From Pseudomonadota bacterium (GTDB taxonomy: Bacteria > Pseudomonadota > Alphaproteobacteria > Caulobacterales > Caulobacteraceae), in contig JAHWJX010000006.1 in the NCBI GenBank assembly GCA_019348195.1, positions 1 to 59,001 of the forward strand: a stretch of 59,001 nt of DNA, written 5' to 3'. Below the pieces are notes generated by a model. The model made no database searches, had not been told where the DNA came from, and saw nothing but the letters and a program-made list of their open reading frames with translations. Numbering within the stretch: position 1 is the first letter of the stretch; each line of letters begins with the position of its first letter. A program made the translations under genes and the position numbers. Positions 26,947 through 34,962 of the stretch are shown piece after piece.

Positions 26947-28242
26947 ATGCTGGGCAGGCGCGCGGGACCCCATGGGGCGGGTGAACATGCCTCCTATCCA
27001 TGGATCCTGGTCGGCCTGCTGTGGATGGTGTCCTTCCTGAACTATGCCGACCGCTCCATCCTGGTGGCCGTCATGCCCCAGCTGCGCGAGGAGTTCGGGC
27101 TGACCACGACCCAGCTCGCGCTCATCAACTCGGTTTTCTTCTGGATCTACGGGCTGGCGGCCTTCTTCACGGGGCGCCTCGGCGACGCCACGCGACGAAG
27201 CCGCGTGATCATCTACGGCTTGGCTTTCTGGAGCATCGCCACGGGGATGGTCTCGCTTTCCACCGGCTTCGCCATGCTGCTGGCCTTCCGGGGTACGGTG
27301 GCCTTGGGCGAGGCCACCTACTATCCTACCGGGACGGCCCTGATCAGCGACTGGCATCGTCCGGCGGTGCGCAGCCGCGCCCTGTCCATCCACCAGACCG
27401 GAGTTTTCGCTGGCGGCGGTCTTGGCGCCCTTGCGGCGGGATTGATGGCCGATCGCCTCGGCTGGCGAGCCCCCTTCCTCATCTTCGGCCTGATCGGGCT
27501 GGTGGCCTGCGCTTTTCTGTTCAAGACGCTCAAGGACGCGCCGCCCCGGAAACCCGCCGGTCCGACGCGGGGCAAGGCTCGGCCGCTGCGCACCGTGCTG
27601 CGCATCCGGCCCGCGCTGTATCTCTGCGCCGTCTTCTTCCTCAGCACCGGGGCCTCGACAGGGGTGACGGTCTGGGCGCCCACTTTCGTGCACGACGCTC
27701 TCGGGTTCGATCTCGCCGGCTCGGCGCTCTACGGTTCGGCGACCATCAACATCGCGGGATTTCTCTCCGTCCCGCTTGGAGGCTTACTGGCGGACACGCT
27801 CGCCGCCCGCACGCCCATTGGGCGGTTCTACACTCTCATGATCGGGGCCACGCTCGCGGGCCTGCTGTTGCTGCCGCTGATGTTGGCTGAATCGGGCCTG
27901 ACGGTGGCGCTGGTGCTGCTGGCCTCCAGCGCAGGCAAGGGCCTGTTCGACGGCTGCATTTATGCGGCTTTGCATGACGTCGTCCCCCCGCATGCCCGAG
28001 CGACGGCGGCCGGACTGATGACGGCGATCGGCTTCATGGGCGCCGGCCTGTCGCCCTTGTTCGTGGCGCAGGTGGCCGAAGGATTCAGCATGGCGGCCGG
28101 CATCTCCTCCCTGGCCTTCCTGTACTTCGCCGCCGTGCTGCTCCTGTTTGTCACCCGGGGCGATCAGCGACGGGCCGTACTTGCGGCCGCCGCGGAGAAT
28201 GAACGCGGCGCGGGCGACCCGGCCGTCGATGCCCAAACCTAG
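26947..28242 (+). CDS. MFS transporter, inner membrane
   Basis: The 431-aa protein has about 12 hydrophobic segments, starting with WILVGLLWMVSFLNYADRS. The A-motif equivalent GRLGDATRRSRVI lies in the loop after the second helix, and RATAAGLMTAIGFMGAGLSP falls in the C-terminal half. FLNYADRS at the first helix is common in anion:cation symporters for organic acids and sugar acids. The ATG at 26947 follows a good AGAAAGGAA site; GTG at 26917 is less likely. It follows glycerate kinase, so its cargo is predicted to be the glycosylglycerate or glycerate. Confidence 0.9.
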   Translation: MLGRRAGPHGAGEHASYPWILVGLLWMVSFLNYADRSILVAVMPQLREEFGLTTTQLALINSVFFWIYGLAAFFTGRLGDATRRSRVIIYGLAFWSIATGMVSLSTGFAMLLAFRGTVALGEATYYPTGTALISDWHRPAVRSRALSIHQTGVFAGGGLGALAAGLMADRLGWRAPFLIFGLIGLVACAFLFKTLKDAPPRKPAGPTRGKARPLRTVLRIRPALYLCAVFFLSTGASTGVTVWAPTFVHDALGFDLAGSALYGSATINIAGFLSVPLGGLLADTLAARTPIGRFYTLMIGATLAGLLLLPLMLAESGLTVALVLLASSAGKGLFDGCIYAALHDVVPPHARATAAGLMTAIGFMGAGLSPLFVAQVAEGFSMAAGISSLAFLYFAAVLLLFVTRGDQRRAVLAAAAENERGAGDPAVDAQT

Positions 28243-28407
28243 GCGACAGTAGAGCCAGCACCCGGCCCGAGACCAGCGCGGCCGGCCCGAGGCGCCGGGG
28301 GCGGCTTGCAGCTCGCCCGAGTTGTTGCGGCCAAGCAGCGAACCGGCTGATCCAAGCGGGGTTCTAGCAGCATCCAGGCCGTTGTGTGTCAGGGTTAGGA
28401 GGTCGGC

Positions 28408-28776
28408 GTGGCGTACCCGGGTGAGGAGAAGGCGGTGCTCGTGGTGGACGATGAGCCGCTTGTGCGAATGGTCGGGGCCGAGATGATGGCCGACCTCGGG
28501 TTCGAGGTTCTGGAAGCCGACAGCGGAGCGGCTGCCCTGCGCGTGCTCGAGGATAGGCGCGATGTGGTGCTGCTGCTTACCGACGTCCGCATGCCCGGCA
28601 TGGACGGCGTCGAACTCGCCCGCCGCGCCAAGGAACTCAGGCCGGAGATGAAGGTCATATTCGTCTCAGGCTATACGGCGCCCCACGGCCGCCTGCCCGC
28701 TCCGCTGTTGGACAAGCCTTTCGGCCCCGAGCAGCTCGAGCGGGTTGTCGAAGGTGAGCTCGGCTCCGCCGCCTGA
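28408..28776 (+). CDS. Single-domain response regulator
   Basis: A 122-aa CheY-like receiver: acidic pair Asp14-Asp15 in LVVDDEPLVR, phospho-acceptor Asp59 in LLLTDVRMPGMDG, the conserved Ser/Thr region VIFVSGYTAP and Lys in LLDKPFGPEQL. There is no output domain, so it acts through protein contacts or as a phosphate sink. The start is a GTG at 28408, six bases after a perfect AGGAGG. A cognate kinase is not adjacent. Confidence 0.92.
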   Translation: MAYPGEEKAVLVVDDEPLVRMVGAEMMADLGFEVLEADSGAAALRVLEDRRDVVLLLTDVRMPGMDGVELARRAKELRPEMKVIFVSGYTAPHGRLPAPLLDKPFGPEQLERVVEGELGSAA

Positions 28777-29023
28777 GGCCCGCCCCAGTCGCATGCGCCT
28801 GCGACCAGACTGGCGGCTCGGTCCATGGGCTCCTCGCAACGCCGGCCGGTGTGGAGTGGGAACATGATGGGCGCAGCCGCCACGCAGGCTCAAACCCCTC
28901 CGGAAGTTGGCTGAAGTCGAAGCACCCCGGCGCCGCCCTACCGGTGAACAGGTTCGCTTACCCCGAGACGCATGAAACCAAGCTCCCTGTCCGGGGTTTG
29001 CTCCCCCGAACGGGAGATCGGCG

Positions 29024-29518
29024 ATGAACCTTTTCAAAGGTCTGTTGGCGGGCGCGCTTGCGGGAGCGGCCGCCAGCTGGGTCATGGAGCGTTTCCAGGA
29101 GCAATGGCTCCTGCGGGAAGGCAACGCCGGCGAGACTCCGGGCAATATGGGCGCCCTGGGGACGGAGCCCGCCACCATAAAGGCCGCCGATGCGGTGGCC
29201 CAGGCTGTCACCGGCGCCCGGGTTCCGGCCCAGCAGCGCGAACTCGCCGGTGAGGCGATGCACTACGCCACGGGCGCCGGGGTGGGCGGCGTGTACGGCG
29301 TGCTGGCCGAAATCGCGCCGGGGCCGACCTTCGGCTTGGGCGCCGTCTACGGCGCGGCCGTGGCCCTGGGCGTGGACGAGCTGCTCGTCCCGGCGCTTGG
29401 GCTGTCCAAGCCGGCCCGGGATGTCCCTCCCTCGCAGCACGCCTACAATCTCGCCTCTCACCTGGTGTACGGCCTCACTCTGGAAGGCGCGCGGCGGGTC
29501 TTCCGCGTGCTGCTTTAG
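29024..29518 (+). CDS. DUF1440 family membrane protein
   Basis: The 164-aa protein has several glycine/alanine-rich hydrophobic segments: FKGLLAGALAGAAASWVM at the start, YATGAGVGGVYGVLAEIA and GLGAVYGAAVALGVDELLVPALGL, and a conserved HLVYGLTLEGARRV end. This matches DUF1440 (YagU-like) inner-membrane proteins of unknown function. A GGGAG site precedes the ATG. It stands alone between a response regulator and a LuxR-type regulator. Confidence 0.8.
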   Translation: MNLFKGLLAGALAGAAASWVMERFQEQWLLREGNAGETPGNMGALGTEPATIKAADAVAQAVTGARVPAQQRELAGEAMHYATGAGVGGVYGVLAEIAPGPTFGLGAVYGAAVALGVDELLVPALGLSKPARDVPPSQHAYNLASHLVYGLTLEGARRVFRVLL

Positions 29519-29785
29519 TTCCGTAGAGGAAGCCTTGGCCCAGCAAACTGCGGCCGACGCGCAATCGAGGATCAGCCCCCCTGGACGGTCGCCAGGCGCC
29601 GCGCCCCGTGACGCTGCGACCGCTTCGTCGAGGTATCGCTCCCGACGTGCCGCGCCTCAACCAGGCCTCCGTAGATGGACCCGCGACATGCTGGCGGACC
29701 GGACGCCCGCGCCCCCTCCGGCCTGAGGTTCAGCACCGACCGGCGGGGTCTGAACTCAGACGGGCCTCGACGTCTGCAACAAGGT

Positions 29786-30877
29786 CTAGGCCAGACCTTC
29801 AACCAATCGGACGAGCTTGCTCACTCGGGTTACCCCGGTCTTGCCGTAGATCGACCGGATCTGCGCACGTATGGTCTCGAGGGACACGCCGCGCGCCGCG
29901 GCGATGTCCTCCGGAGCCTGTCCAGCGGCCAGGGCCGCGGCCACGTCCGTTTCAGCGGCGGTGAGGCCGTAGGCCTTTCGCGCCGCCGCCGCGCCGCTGG
30001 AGGTGCGGCCGCCGATGGCGCGCGCCGTCACCAGCACGGCAGGCGAGAACGCCAGGGCGTAGGCGTCTGTTGGCAGCCGGCTCACATCTATGGTCATGGC
30101 GTCTGCGCCGTCGACGTCTGTGATGATCAGCGTCTGGCAGACCCGGCTCTGATCAACGACGGCGGCGCGGATGGCGCTCTGAAGCTGCGCCTCGTAGCCC
30201 GAAGCGGCGGCCGAGAGGCGGCCCTCGCGGAGGCACAAACGATCAGCCCTTCGCAGGAGCGCTTCGCCCTCCAGCGTCGTCCGGAGTACGTGTCCATCGT
30301 TCCTGCACAGGAAGGCGCCCAGTTTGAGCGCGTCCAGGCCGGTCGCCATGGCTTCCAGCCCGCGCTGCTCCAGGGCGATCTGGATCCGCATGGCGTCACG
30401 GATCAAGATCCCGCATCGCCTCAGCCGCTCGTGGTCGTGGGGACAACCATCGCGGCCGTGATGGGGGCTGCCGATCGCGATCCCGGCCAGGAAGCCGGGC
30501 TGGCGGTAAAGCACGAGCGCGGAAGCAAAGCCCGTGTCTCCTCGGTCGAAAACCTCGTAGAGATCATGACGCTCGCGTTGACCTGGCGAAAGGATCTCGT
30601 CGTCCGTGTAGGGATCCAGCAGGGGTCGCGTCAGGGCGGCGCGGACCCGAGGATTGTCGGCGGGATCACCGGCCCGCTGGCCCAACTCCACGACAAAATC
30701 CTGACTTACGTTGGAAAGGGTGTTCAGGGTGAGTCGGCCCCGCTCGTCGCCTGCGATGAGGTTGCCCACCCGCGCACCGCAGAAAGCCGTCACCCGCTCG
30801 GTCGCCTCCAACCAGGCCGCCGAGTCGAAGGCGGCCATCTGGACCGCCTTGACCACGTCTTCGTAGCTGGCTTGCAT
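29786..30877 (-). CDS. LuxR-type regulator with PAS-like N-terminal region, downstream of the curli operon
   Basis: The 363-aa protein ends with a LuxR/FixJ helix-turn-helix (about residues 300-363): YGLTAAETDVAAALAAGQAPEDIAAARGVS, then LETIRAQIRSIYGKTGVTRVSKLVRL. The central part (about 170-290) has the LEALMLGAFLCR-like ... LLRRADRLCLREGRLSAA pattern seen in PAS-like sensor/LuxR proteins. It has the same general plan as the interrupted regulator at 39989. It lies 254 bp downstream of csgH on the same strand, so a role in amyloid regulation is possible but not shown. The ATG at 30877 is used. Confidence 0.82.
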   Translation of the reverse strand: MQASYEDVVKAVQMAAFDSAAWLEATERVTAFCGARVGNLIAGDERGRLTLNTLSNVSQDFVVELGQRAGDPADNPRVRAALTRPLLDPYTDDEILSPGQRERHDLYEVFDRGDTGFASALVLYRQPGFLAGIAIGSPHHGRDGCPHDHERLRRCGILIRDAMRIQIALEQRGLEAMATGLDALKLGAFLCRNDGHVLRTTLEGEALLRRADRLCLREGRLSAAASGYEAQLQSAIRAAVVDQSRVCQTLIITDVDGADAMTIDVSRLPTDAYALAFSPAVLVTARAIGGRTSSGAAAARKAYGLTAAETDVAAALAAGQAPEDIAAARGVSLETIRAQIRSIYGKTGVTRVSKLVRLVEGLA

Positions 30878-31110
30878 GGCGCTTCCAGTCCCCGGCTTGC
30901 ATTAAGCCAAGCTTGACCATTGAGCAAGAAGCGGCGCGGCCGCCGTTGTCGGCTGAACGCGCCGGACGCCTAGAGCCGCTTGGCCAGGATTGGTCGCCAG
31001 ATTGCGTGTGAGCGAAGGCCGAACACGGTCGCCAATAGCGAACCGCCTCGCCAGAGGGGTGACAGGCCCGAGGCTCGGCCGTTCCATAAGGCCGGCCGTG
31101 AGCCGCGACT

Positions 31111-31133
31111 AGCCGCGACTTGGGCTCGCGGCT
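31111..31133 (-). terminator. Hairpin at the end of the curli operon
   Basis: Perfect 8-bp arms AGCCGCGA (31111-31118) and TCGCGGCT (31126-31133) with a 7-base loop overlap the csgH stop codon. A second copy of AGCCGCGA lies at 31101-31108 and could form an alternative pairing. No U tract follows, so factor-independent termination is uncertain. Confidence 0.45.
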
Positions 31134-31515
31134 ATCGACGCTTTTCGTCGCGAGCGACGAGTTCGTCGCCGCGGTAGATGCTGAGGACCACGCGGTAGCC
31201 GTCCCCGGCGCCAAGGGGGGAGAGAGCCGTGCGCGACAGCTGGACGGCGTCTCCGGCCTTTGCCTGGATCGAACCCGCCTGCCGACTCGTGCTCCGGCCC
31301 GCGGGGCCGTTCCGTTCGGCTGTGAGCTCATAACGGCCGTCAAACGGGGCCTCCGTTCGGACAAAGGCGGTGAACGCCTGACCCGAGCCGGCCGGCTCGG
31401 CCCGGACCCAGGCCTGGACACCTGACCCCCCCGGCTCATCGGGGGCGGCCAAGGCGGCGGCGCCGAGGAAAACGCCGGTCACTCCGAACAGGCGGGGCAT
31501 GCGCCGCGCCCTCAT
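31132..31515 (-). CDS. csgH: CsgH-like curli chaperone
   Basis: The 127-aa protein has a signal peptide (about residues 1-23, ending ALAA) followed by a beta-sandwich-like region: GVQAWVRAEPAGSGQAFTAF, VRTEAPFDGRYELTAERNG, STSRQAGSIQAKAGDAVQLS and GYRVVLSIYRGDELVARDE. This is the alternating pattern of CsgH, the alphaproteobacterial counterpart of CsgC, which holds curlin subunits unfolded in the periplasm. Its ATG overlaps the preceding stop (ATGA), placing it in the curli operon as the last gene. The family assignment is from pattern memory. Confidence 0.78.
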   Translation of the reverse strand: MRARRMPRLFGVTGVFLGAAALAAPDEPGGSGVQAWVRAEPAGSGQAFTAFVRTEAPFDGRYELTAERNGPAGRSTSRQAGSIQAKAGDAVQLSRTALSPLGAGDGYRVVLSIYRGDELVARDEKRR

Positions 31516-32216
31516 TGGGGCGGCGGATTGACGACCACACCAGCGCCCGAACCCCCACCCCCGGTGATCAGCTCAAGCAGGGCGGCAGGTAGGTCGGTCG
31601 GAGCGGCGCTGCCGGCGGGGTCTTCCTCTTTCTCCTCCTTGGTGGCGGCCAAGACGGAAGCGGCGACCGCCTGGCTGGCCAGATCGTCATCCTCAATCGC
31701 GCCGGAAGCCGCCCGTCTGGCTACGGCGCGCCCGTCCGCGATGTCGCTGGTCCTCGCTCGCCGCTCGGCCAGCAGACGCTGCTCCGGACTGAGGGGGGCC
31801 TCCGCGCGCTCGAACTCGGCGGAGCGTGTTTCCAGCACGCGCGCGCAGTCCGGAGCCGGTCGGCTTGGCGGCCCACCCCGCGGATCGCAGCGGTCGGCGC
31901 CGCCGATCGGGACGGCGGCGGTCGGCCTGCGACCCTGCGCGGGTGTGGACAAGGAGGCAGGGGCTTCCGCCGTGCGACCGCCCCGGTTGAGCTGGGGACC
32001 GGCCCGGAGCCCGCGTTCGGCGCTCAACTGACCTGAAGCGGTGACCCGCGTTCCGCCCGGGCTGATCTGGTCCACCGCTGTGTCCTGTCCGCGTGGCGCG
32101 GCGATCTGGGCGACGCCGCGGGCGGCCCCTGCCGGATCCATAGCCGCGGGCTGTGTCTGGGCCGCGGCTGCGCCGCTAGAGGCCATCAGCGCGGCGGCGA
32201 GGGCGAAGGATCTCAT
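31512..32216 (-). CDS. Uncharacterised secreted protein in the curli operon
   Basis: I do not recognise this family. The 234-aa product from the ATG at 32216 has a clear signal peptide (MRSFALAAALMASSGAAAAQ), then a low-complexity region rich in Gly, Arg, Pro and Ala with one curlin-like stretch, GGTRVTASGQLSAERG. Two cysteines follow (CDPRGGPPSRPAPDC). A predicted helix (LSPEQRLLAERRARTSD), a charged KEEKEED patch and a GGGGSGAG tail ending PPPQ complete it. The start overlaps the stop of the curlin gene before it and the stop overlaps csgH, so it is tightly coupled. It could be a minor fibre component, a periplasmic adaptor or a CsgE substitute, but none of these is supported by homology that I can see. 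Confidence 0.7.
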   Translation of the reverse strand: MRSFALAAALMASSGAAAAQTQPAAMDPAGAARGVAQIAAPRGQDTAVDQISPGGTRVTASGQLSAERGLRAGPQLNRGGRTAEAPASLSTPAQGRRPTAAVPIGGADRCDPRGGPPSRPAPDCARVLETRSAEFERAEAPLSPEQRLLAERRARTSDIADGRAVARRAASGAIEDDDLASQAVAASVLAATKEEKEEDPAGSAAPTDLPAALLELITGGGGSGAGVVVNPPPQ

Positions 32217-32932
32217 CAACGACCGTTGTGCTGGATTATGTTGATCATGCTGGCGCCGTACTGGGTGATCTGCAAGTCGCGCAGATAGGATCCCTGTTGC
32301 ACCCAGGAGGCTTTGTTGCCGTCGCCCAACTGAGTCAAACCCATGCGGTTGCCCGTCCCTGCCTGGGACAGGCGCGCGTCATTGTTTCCGCCATCCTGCA
32401 GCAACGACATTTCGTTGAAACCGCCATCCTGGGTGAGCTGGGCCGCGTTGCTCTGCAGCGCGGCGTATTGCTGAACCGCCATCCGATTTGCGTCCCCGGT
32501 CTGGCTCATGATCAGGGTGTTGTGCGCCGGGCCGTCCTGCCCGGCCTGGAGCGCGTTGCCGTTCCCGTCCTGACGCGCTTGGGCGTAGGCCGACCCCGCG
32601 CCGGACTGGTTGACCTCGGCCCGGTTGGCCTCGCCGATCTGTTCCACCGAGGCGAGCTGATCGCCGATGGCGGATTGGCGAACGATCGCCCGGTTCGCGG
32701 TCCCGGTCTGGACGACCAGGCTCCCCCGGCCATAGCGGTCGCCGACTTCGACCGGCGTGGCCGTCCGAACGTTGCCCACGCCTTTGCTGTTGCCGTTGTT
32801 GCCGTTGCATGGGTTGCCCGTGCCGCCGCTCAAGCACACGTCCGTTCCCTTCGCAGCGCCTTGCGCCCAAGCCGGAGCCGCCGCGAGCGCCAGCAGCAGG
32901 GCGGCCAAGCCCATCAAACGTTCAGACTGCAT
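32216..32932 (-). CDS. Curlin-repeat protein (CsgA/CsgB-like, possible nucleator)
   Basis: The 238-aa protein has a signal peptide (residues 1-23, ending AWAQ), an Asn/Gly-rich segment with two Cys (DVCLSGGTGNPCNGNNGN) and about eight canonical curlin units of the form S/A-x5-Q-x-G-x-x-N-x-A-x3-Q, for example RQSAIGDQLASVEQIGEANR and TQDGGFNEMSLLQDGGNN. These units stack as amyloid beta-arches. Its repeats are closer to classic CsgA/CsgB than those of the three large neighbours, and the divergent last unit (QITQYGASMINIIQHNGR) recalls the CsgB surface-anchoring end. That makes it a candidate nucleator (inference). An acceptable GGAG precedes the ATG at 32932. Confidence 0.85.
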   Translation of the reverse strand: MQSERLMGLAALLLALAAAPAWAQGAAKGTDVCLSGGTGNPCNGNNGNSKGVGNVRTATPVEVGDRYGRGSLVVQTGTANRAIVRQSAIGDQLASVEQIGEANRAEVNQSGAGSAYAQARQDGNGNALQAGQDGPAHNTLIMSQTGDANRMAVQQYAALQSNAAQLTQDGGFNEMSLLQDGGNNDARLSQAGTGNRMGLTQLGDGNKASWVQQGSYLRDLQITQYGASMINIIQHNGR

Positions 32933-33431
32933 TGATCTTGCTCCGAGAGAGATCTGTTCCTAGGGCGGCGAGCCCCTGACACGCCGCCCTCGCCTGCTGG
33001 CGGGAAAAGCGGCCGACGCCCGAAGGCGCCGGCCGAGTTGCTCCGACGCCGCCGGTCACGTACCCAGCTTGTCCGCGGCGGTATGGGCGAAAGCGGACGT
33101 CGCGCGTCGGAGCCTGTTGGGACGAGGCGGGCCGGCTCGGCCACTCGGCACCGCTGCGGCGCTCCTCAACCTCGTCCATGCTTGTCGGCGTCCTCCCCTT
33201 CACTTCAGTATGGCGCTTGCCCTGGCCCGCCCCCGTCGCCGGCCGGTGTCGCCAGCCGACTCCCCCCGCCGCGAAGCGGTCGGCGTCGGCCCCCGAACGA
33301 AAGGCGAGATTGAGGACCATCGTCATCCCTGCTTGGTGAAGTTCACCGCGAAAGCGCACGCCCTGCATGCGATTGCGTGGGGAACCTGAAGGAATGGCCC
33401 GGCGCCATCGAGGGACGCCGGGCCGAACCGG
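32933..33431 (-). other. 499-bp gap inside the curli locus
   Basis: No convincing gene is present; a 148-codon minus-strand frame here has no signal peptide, repeat or family feature. The left end should hold the promoter of the 238-aa curlin gene, and the right end holds a terminator-like hairpin (33396-33424) after the 480-aa curlin gene. The gap divides the locus into at least two transcription units. Confidence 0.5.
33396..33424 (-). terminator. Terminator-like hairpin after the 480-aa curlin gene
   Basis: Perfect 9-bp arms GGCCCGGCG (33396-33404) and CGCCGGGCC (33416-33424) with an 11-base loop start 8 bp past the stop codon. The stem is very similar to the hairpin at 34924-34950 after the other large curlin gene. 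Confidence 0.6.
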
Positions 33432-34874
33432 TTATTGCCCCACAGTCAGGACGTGCCCCGTTCCCGCCTGAGCCAGGTCGGCCGTATTTCCGGCGCTGGC
33501 TTGGGACAGAGTGATCAGGTTGTCGGCGCCCGACTGGAGGAGATCGGCCGTGTTGTTGGCCCCGCTCTGGTCGATGGCGACGCTCAGCAGAGAGCCTTCC
33601 AGCTCCTGCGTCACTGCGGCCGTGTTGCCCGCGGCCCCTTGCGAGAGGCCCACCACCCCGTCGTCACCCAGTTGGGCGACTGTGGCGGATGAGCCGGTCG
33701 ACGCCGCCAGCTGCATGATCCCGACCTGGTTGCCGGTTCCGACCTGGTCGATGAAGACCGAGGACGCGGAAGCCTGGTCCAGATCCGAGACGTTCGAGCC
33801 GCCGGACTGAAGGACGTCGGCCGTAGCCGCCGCCGTCTGGTTGATGACGGACTCGTTGAAGCTGGCGCCCGCTGCGACGGTCTGGTCGACGGTCGCCGAA
33901 GCGCCCGCCGCGGACTGGGTCACGAAGGAGTCGTTGCCGTCTCCTCCGGCGCCGCCGCCCGCCTGGGTCACATTGGCCATGGCCCCGGCGGTCTGGTTGA
34001 CCACGGAATACTGATAGCCGCTTCCCGACTGGGTGGTGGTCGCCGAAGCTCCGTCCGCGGTCTGCGTGATGAAGGAATCGGAGCCCTCGCCGTCGCCGGA
34101 CTGGTTGACGACTGCGGAAGCGCCTGCCGTTTGCGCGATGTCGGCGTAGTGCCACCCGGCCGTGGCTCCCGACTGGCTGACGGTCGCGGTGGCGTCATCA
34201 CCCGACTGGCTGATGTCGGCAACGTGGCCGCCATCGCCGGATTGTGTGACGCTGGCGACAGCCGCCCCGGTCTGGTTGATGAAGGCCTCATGGTAGGTGT
34301 CGTCACCCGACTGGTTCACGGTGGCCGAGCCGTTATCGGCCGTCTGGTCGATGGTGGCCTCGTGGCCGGCCGCGCCCGATTGCGTCACGGTGGCGTCAGC
34401 GTCGCCGTCCTGTTCGATGTCGGCGACATTGTACCAGTCCTCGCCGGACTGATCGACGCTGGCCGAGGCCCCGTCCGCCCGTTGCACGATGCTGGTTTCG
34501 TGACCGCCCCCACCGGATTGAACGACATTCGCCGTAGCCGCGGCGTGCTGGTCGATGGTGGCGTTGTGGAAGGCGCTGTCGCCGGCTTGGCTGAGCGTGG
34601 CCGAAGCGCCGTCCTTGGTCTGGTGCACGCCGGCCTTGTGACCGCCGGTTCCGGTCTGGGTGATGTCGGAAGTAGCTGCGCCTTTCTGTCGAACTCGGGC
34701 CAGATGGTCATCGCCCGTTTGGTTGATGCTCGAGACGCCGGCGGCGGTCTGTCGGACTTGAGCGGTGTTGGCCGTCCCGGCCTGGTTGATGCTGGACGTG
34801 CCCGTGTCGGCGAAGGCGGCGGTCGCTGCGAAGAGCGCCACCGTCGATACGCCGTTGATGATGAGCCGTTTCAT
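33432..34874 (-). CDS. Large curlin-repeat amyloid protein, 480 aa
   Basis: The protein has a signal peptide (MKRLIINGVSTVALFAATAAFA) followed by about 40 beta-strand segments by my count, nearly all ending in Gln, from SSINQ to VLTVGQ. In the centre, short arcs of about 10 residues (TAGASAVVNQ) alternate with longer arcs of 12-16 residues. The longer arcs carry His or aromatic residues: GGHKAGVHQ, SAFHNATIDQ, EDWYNVADIEQ, DTYHEAFINQ, GWHYADIAQ, GYQYSVVNQ. The C-terminal quarter reverts to plain curlin units with Asn. A typical CsgA has five repeats, so this is several times larger. A good AAGGAAG site precedes the ATG. It should be secreted through CsgG as an amyloid fibre subunit. Confidence 0.85.
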   Translation of the reverse strand: MKRLIINGVSTVALFAATAAFADTGTSSINQAGTANTAQVRQTAAGVSSINQTGDDHLARVRQKGAATSDITQTGTGGHKAGVHQTKDGASATLSQAGDSAFHNATIDQHAAATANVVQSGGGGHETSIVQRADGASASVDQSGEDWYNVADIEQDGDADATVTQSGAAGHEATIDQTADNGSATVNQSGDDTYHEAFINQTGAAVASVTQSGDGGHVADISQSGDDATATVSQSGATAGWHYADIAQTAGASAVVNQSGDGEGSDSFITQTADGASATTTQSGSGYQYSVVNQTAGAMANVTQAGGGAGGDGNDSFVTQSAAGASATVDQTVAAGASFNESVINQTAAATADVLQSGGSNVSDLDQASASSVFIDQVGTGNQVGIMQLAASTGSSATVAQLGDDGVVGLSQGAAGNTAAVTQELEGSLLSVAIDQSGANNTADLLQSGADNLITLSQASAGNTADLAQAGTGHVLTVGQ

Positions 34875-34923
34875 GGCTGTGGCTTCCTTGTGGAATGAGA
34901 TTGAGGGTCGAACCCCGGGGAAA

Positions 34924-34950
34924 GGACCGGCGCCCCAGGGACGCCGGTCC
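34924..34950 (-). terminator. Terminator-like hairpin after the 574-aa curlin gene
   Basis: Perfect 9-bp arms GGACCGGCG (34924-34932) and CGCCGGTCC (34942-34950) with a 9-base loop, in the 88-bp gap between two curlin genes. It is close in sequence to the hairpin at 33396-33424, as if the gene and its 3' hairpin were duplicated together. Confidence 0.6.
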
Positions 34951-34962
34951 GACTCCTAGGCC

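Noticed and set aside
29675-30916. A 413-codon plus-strand open frame opposite the LuxR-type regulator
   Set aside because: The minus strand carries a clear LuxR helix-turn-helix; the plus frame has no recognisable feature.
32922-33368. A 148-codon minus-strand frame between curlin genes
   Set aside because: No signal peptide, repeat or family feature; Arg/Gly/Pro-rich composition looks random, and it overlaps the start of the true curlin gene.
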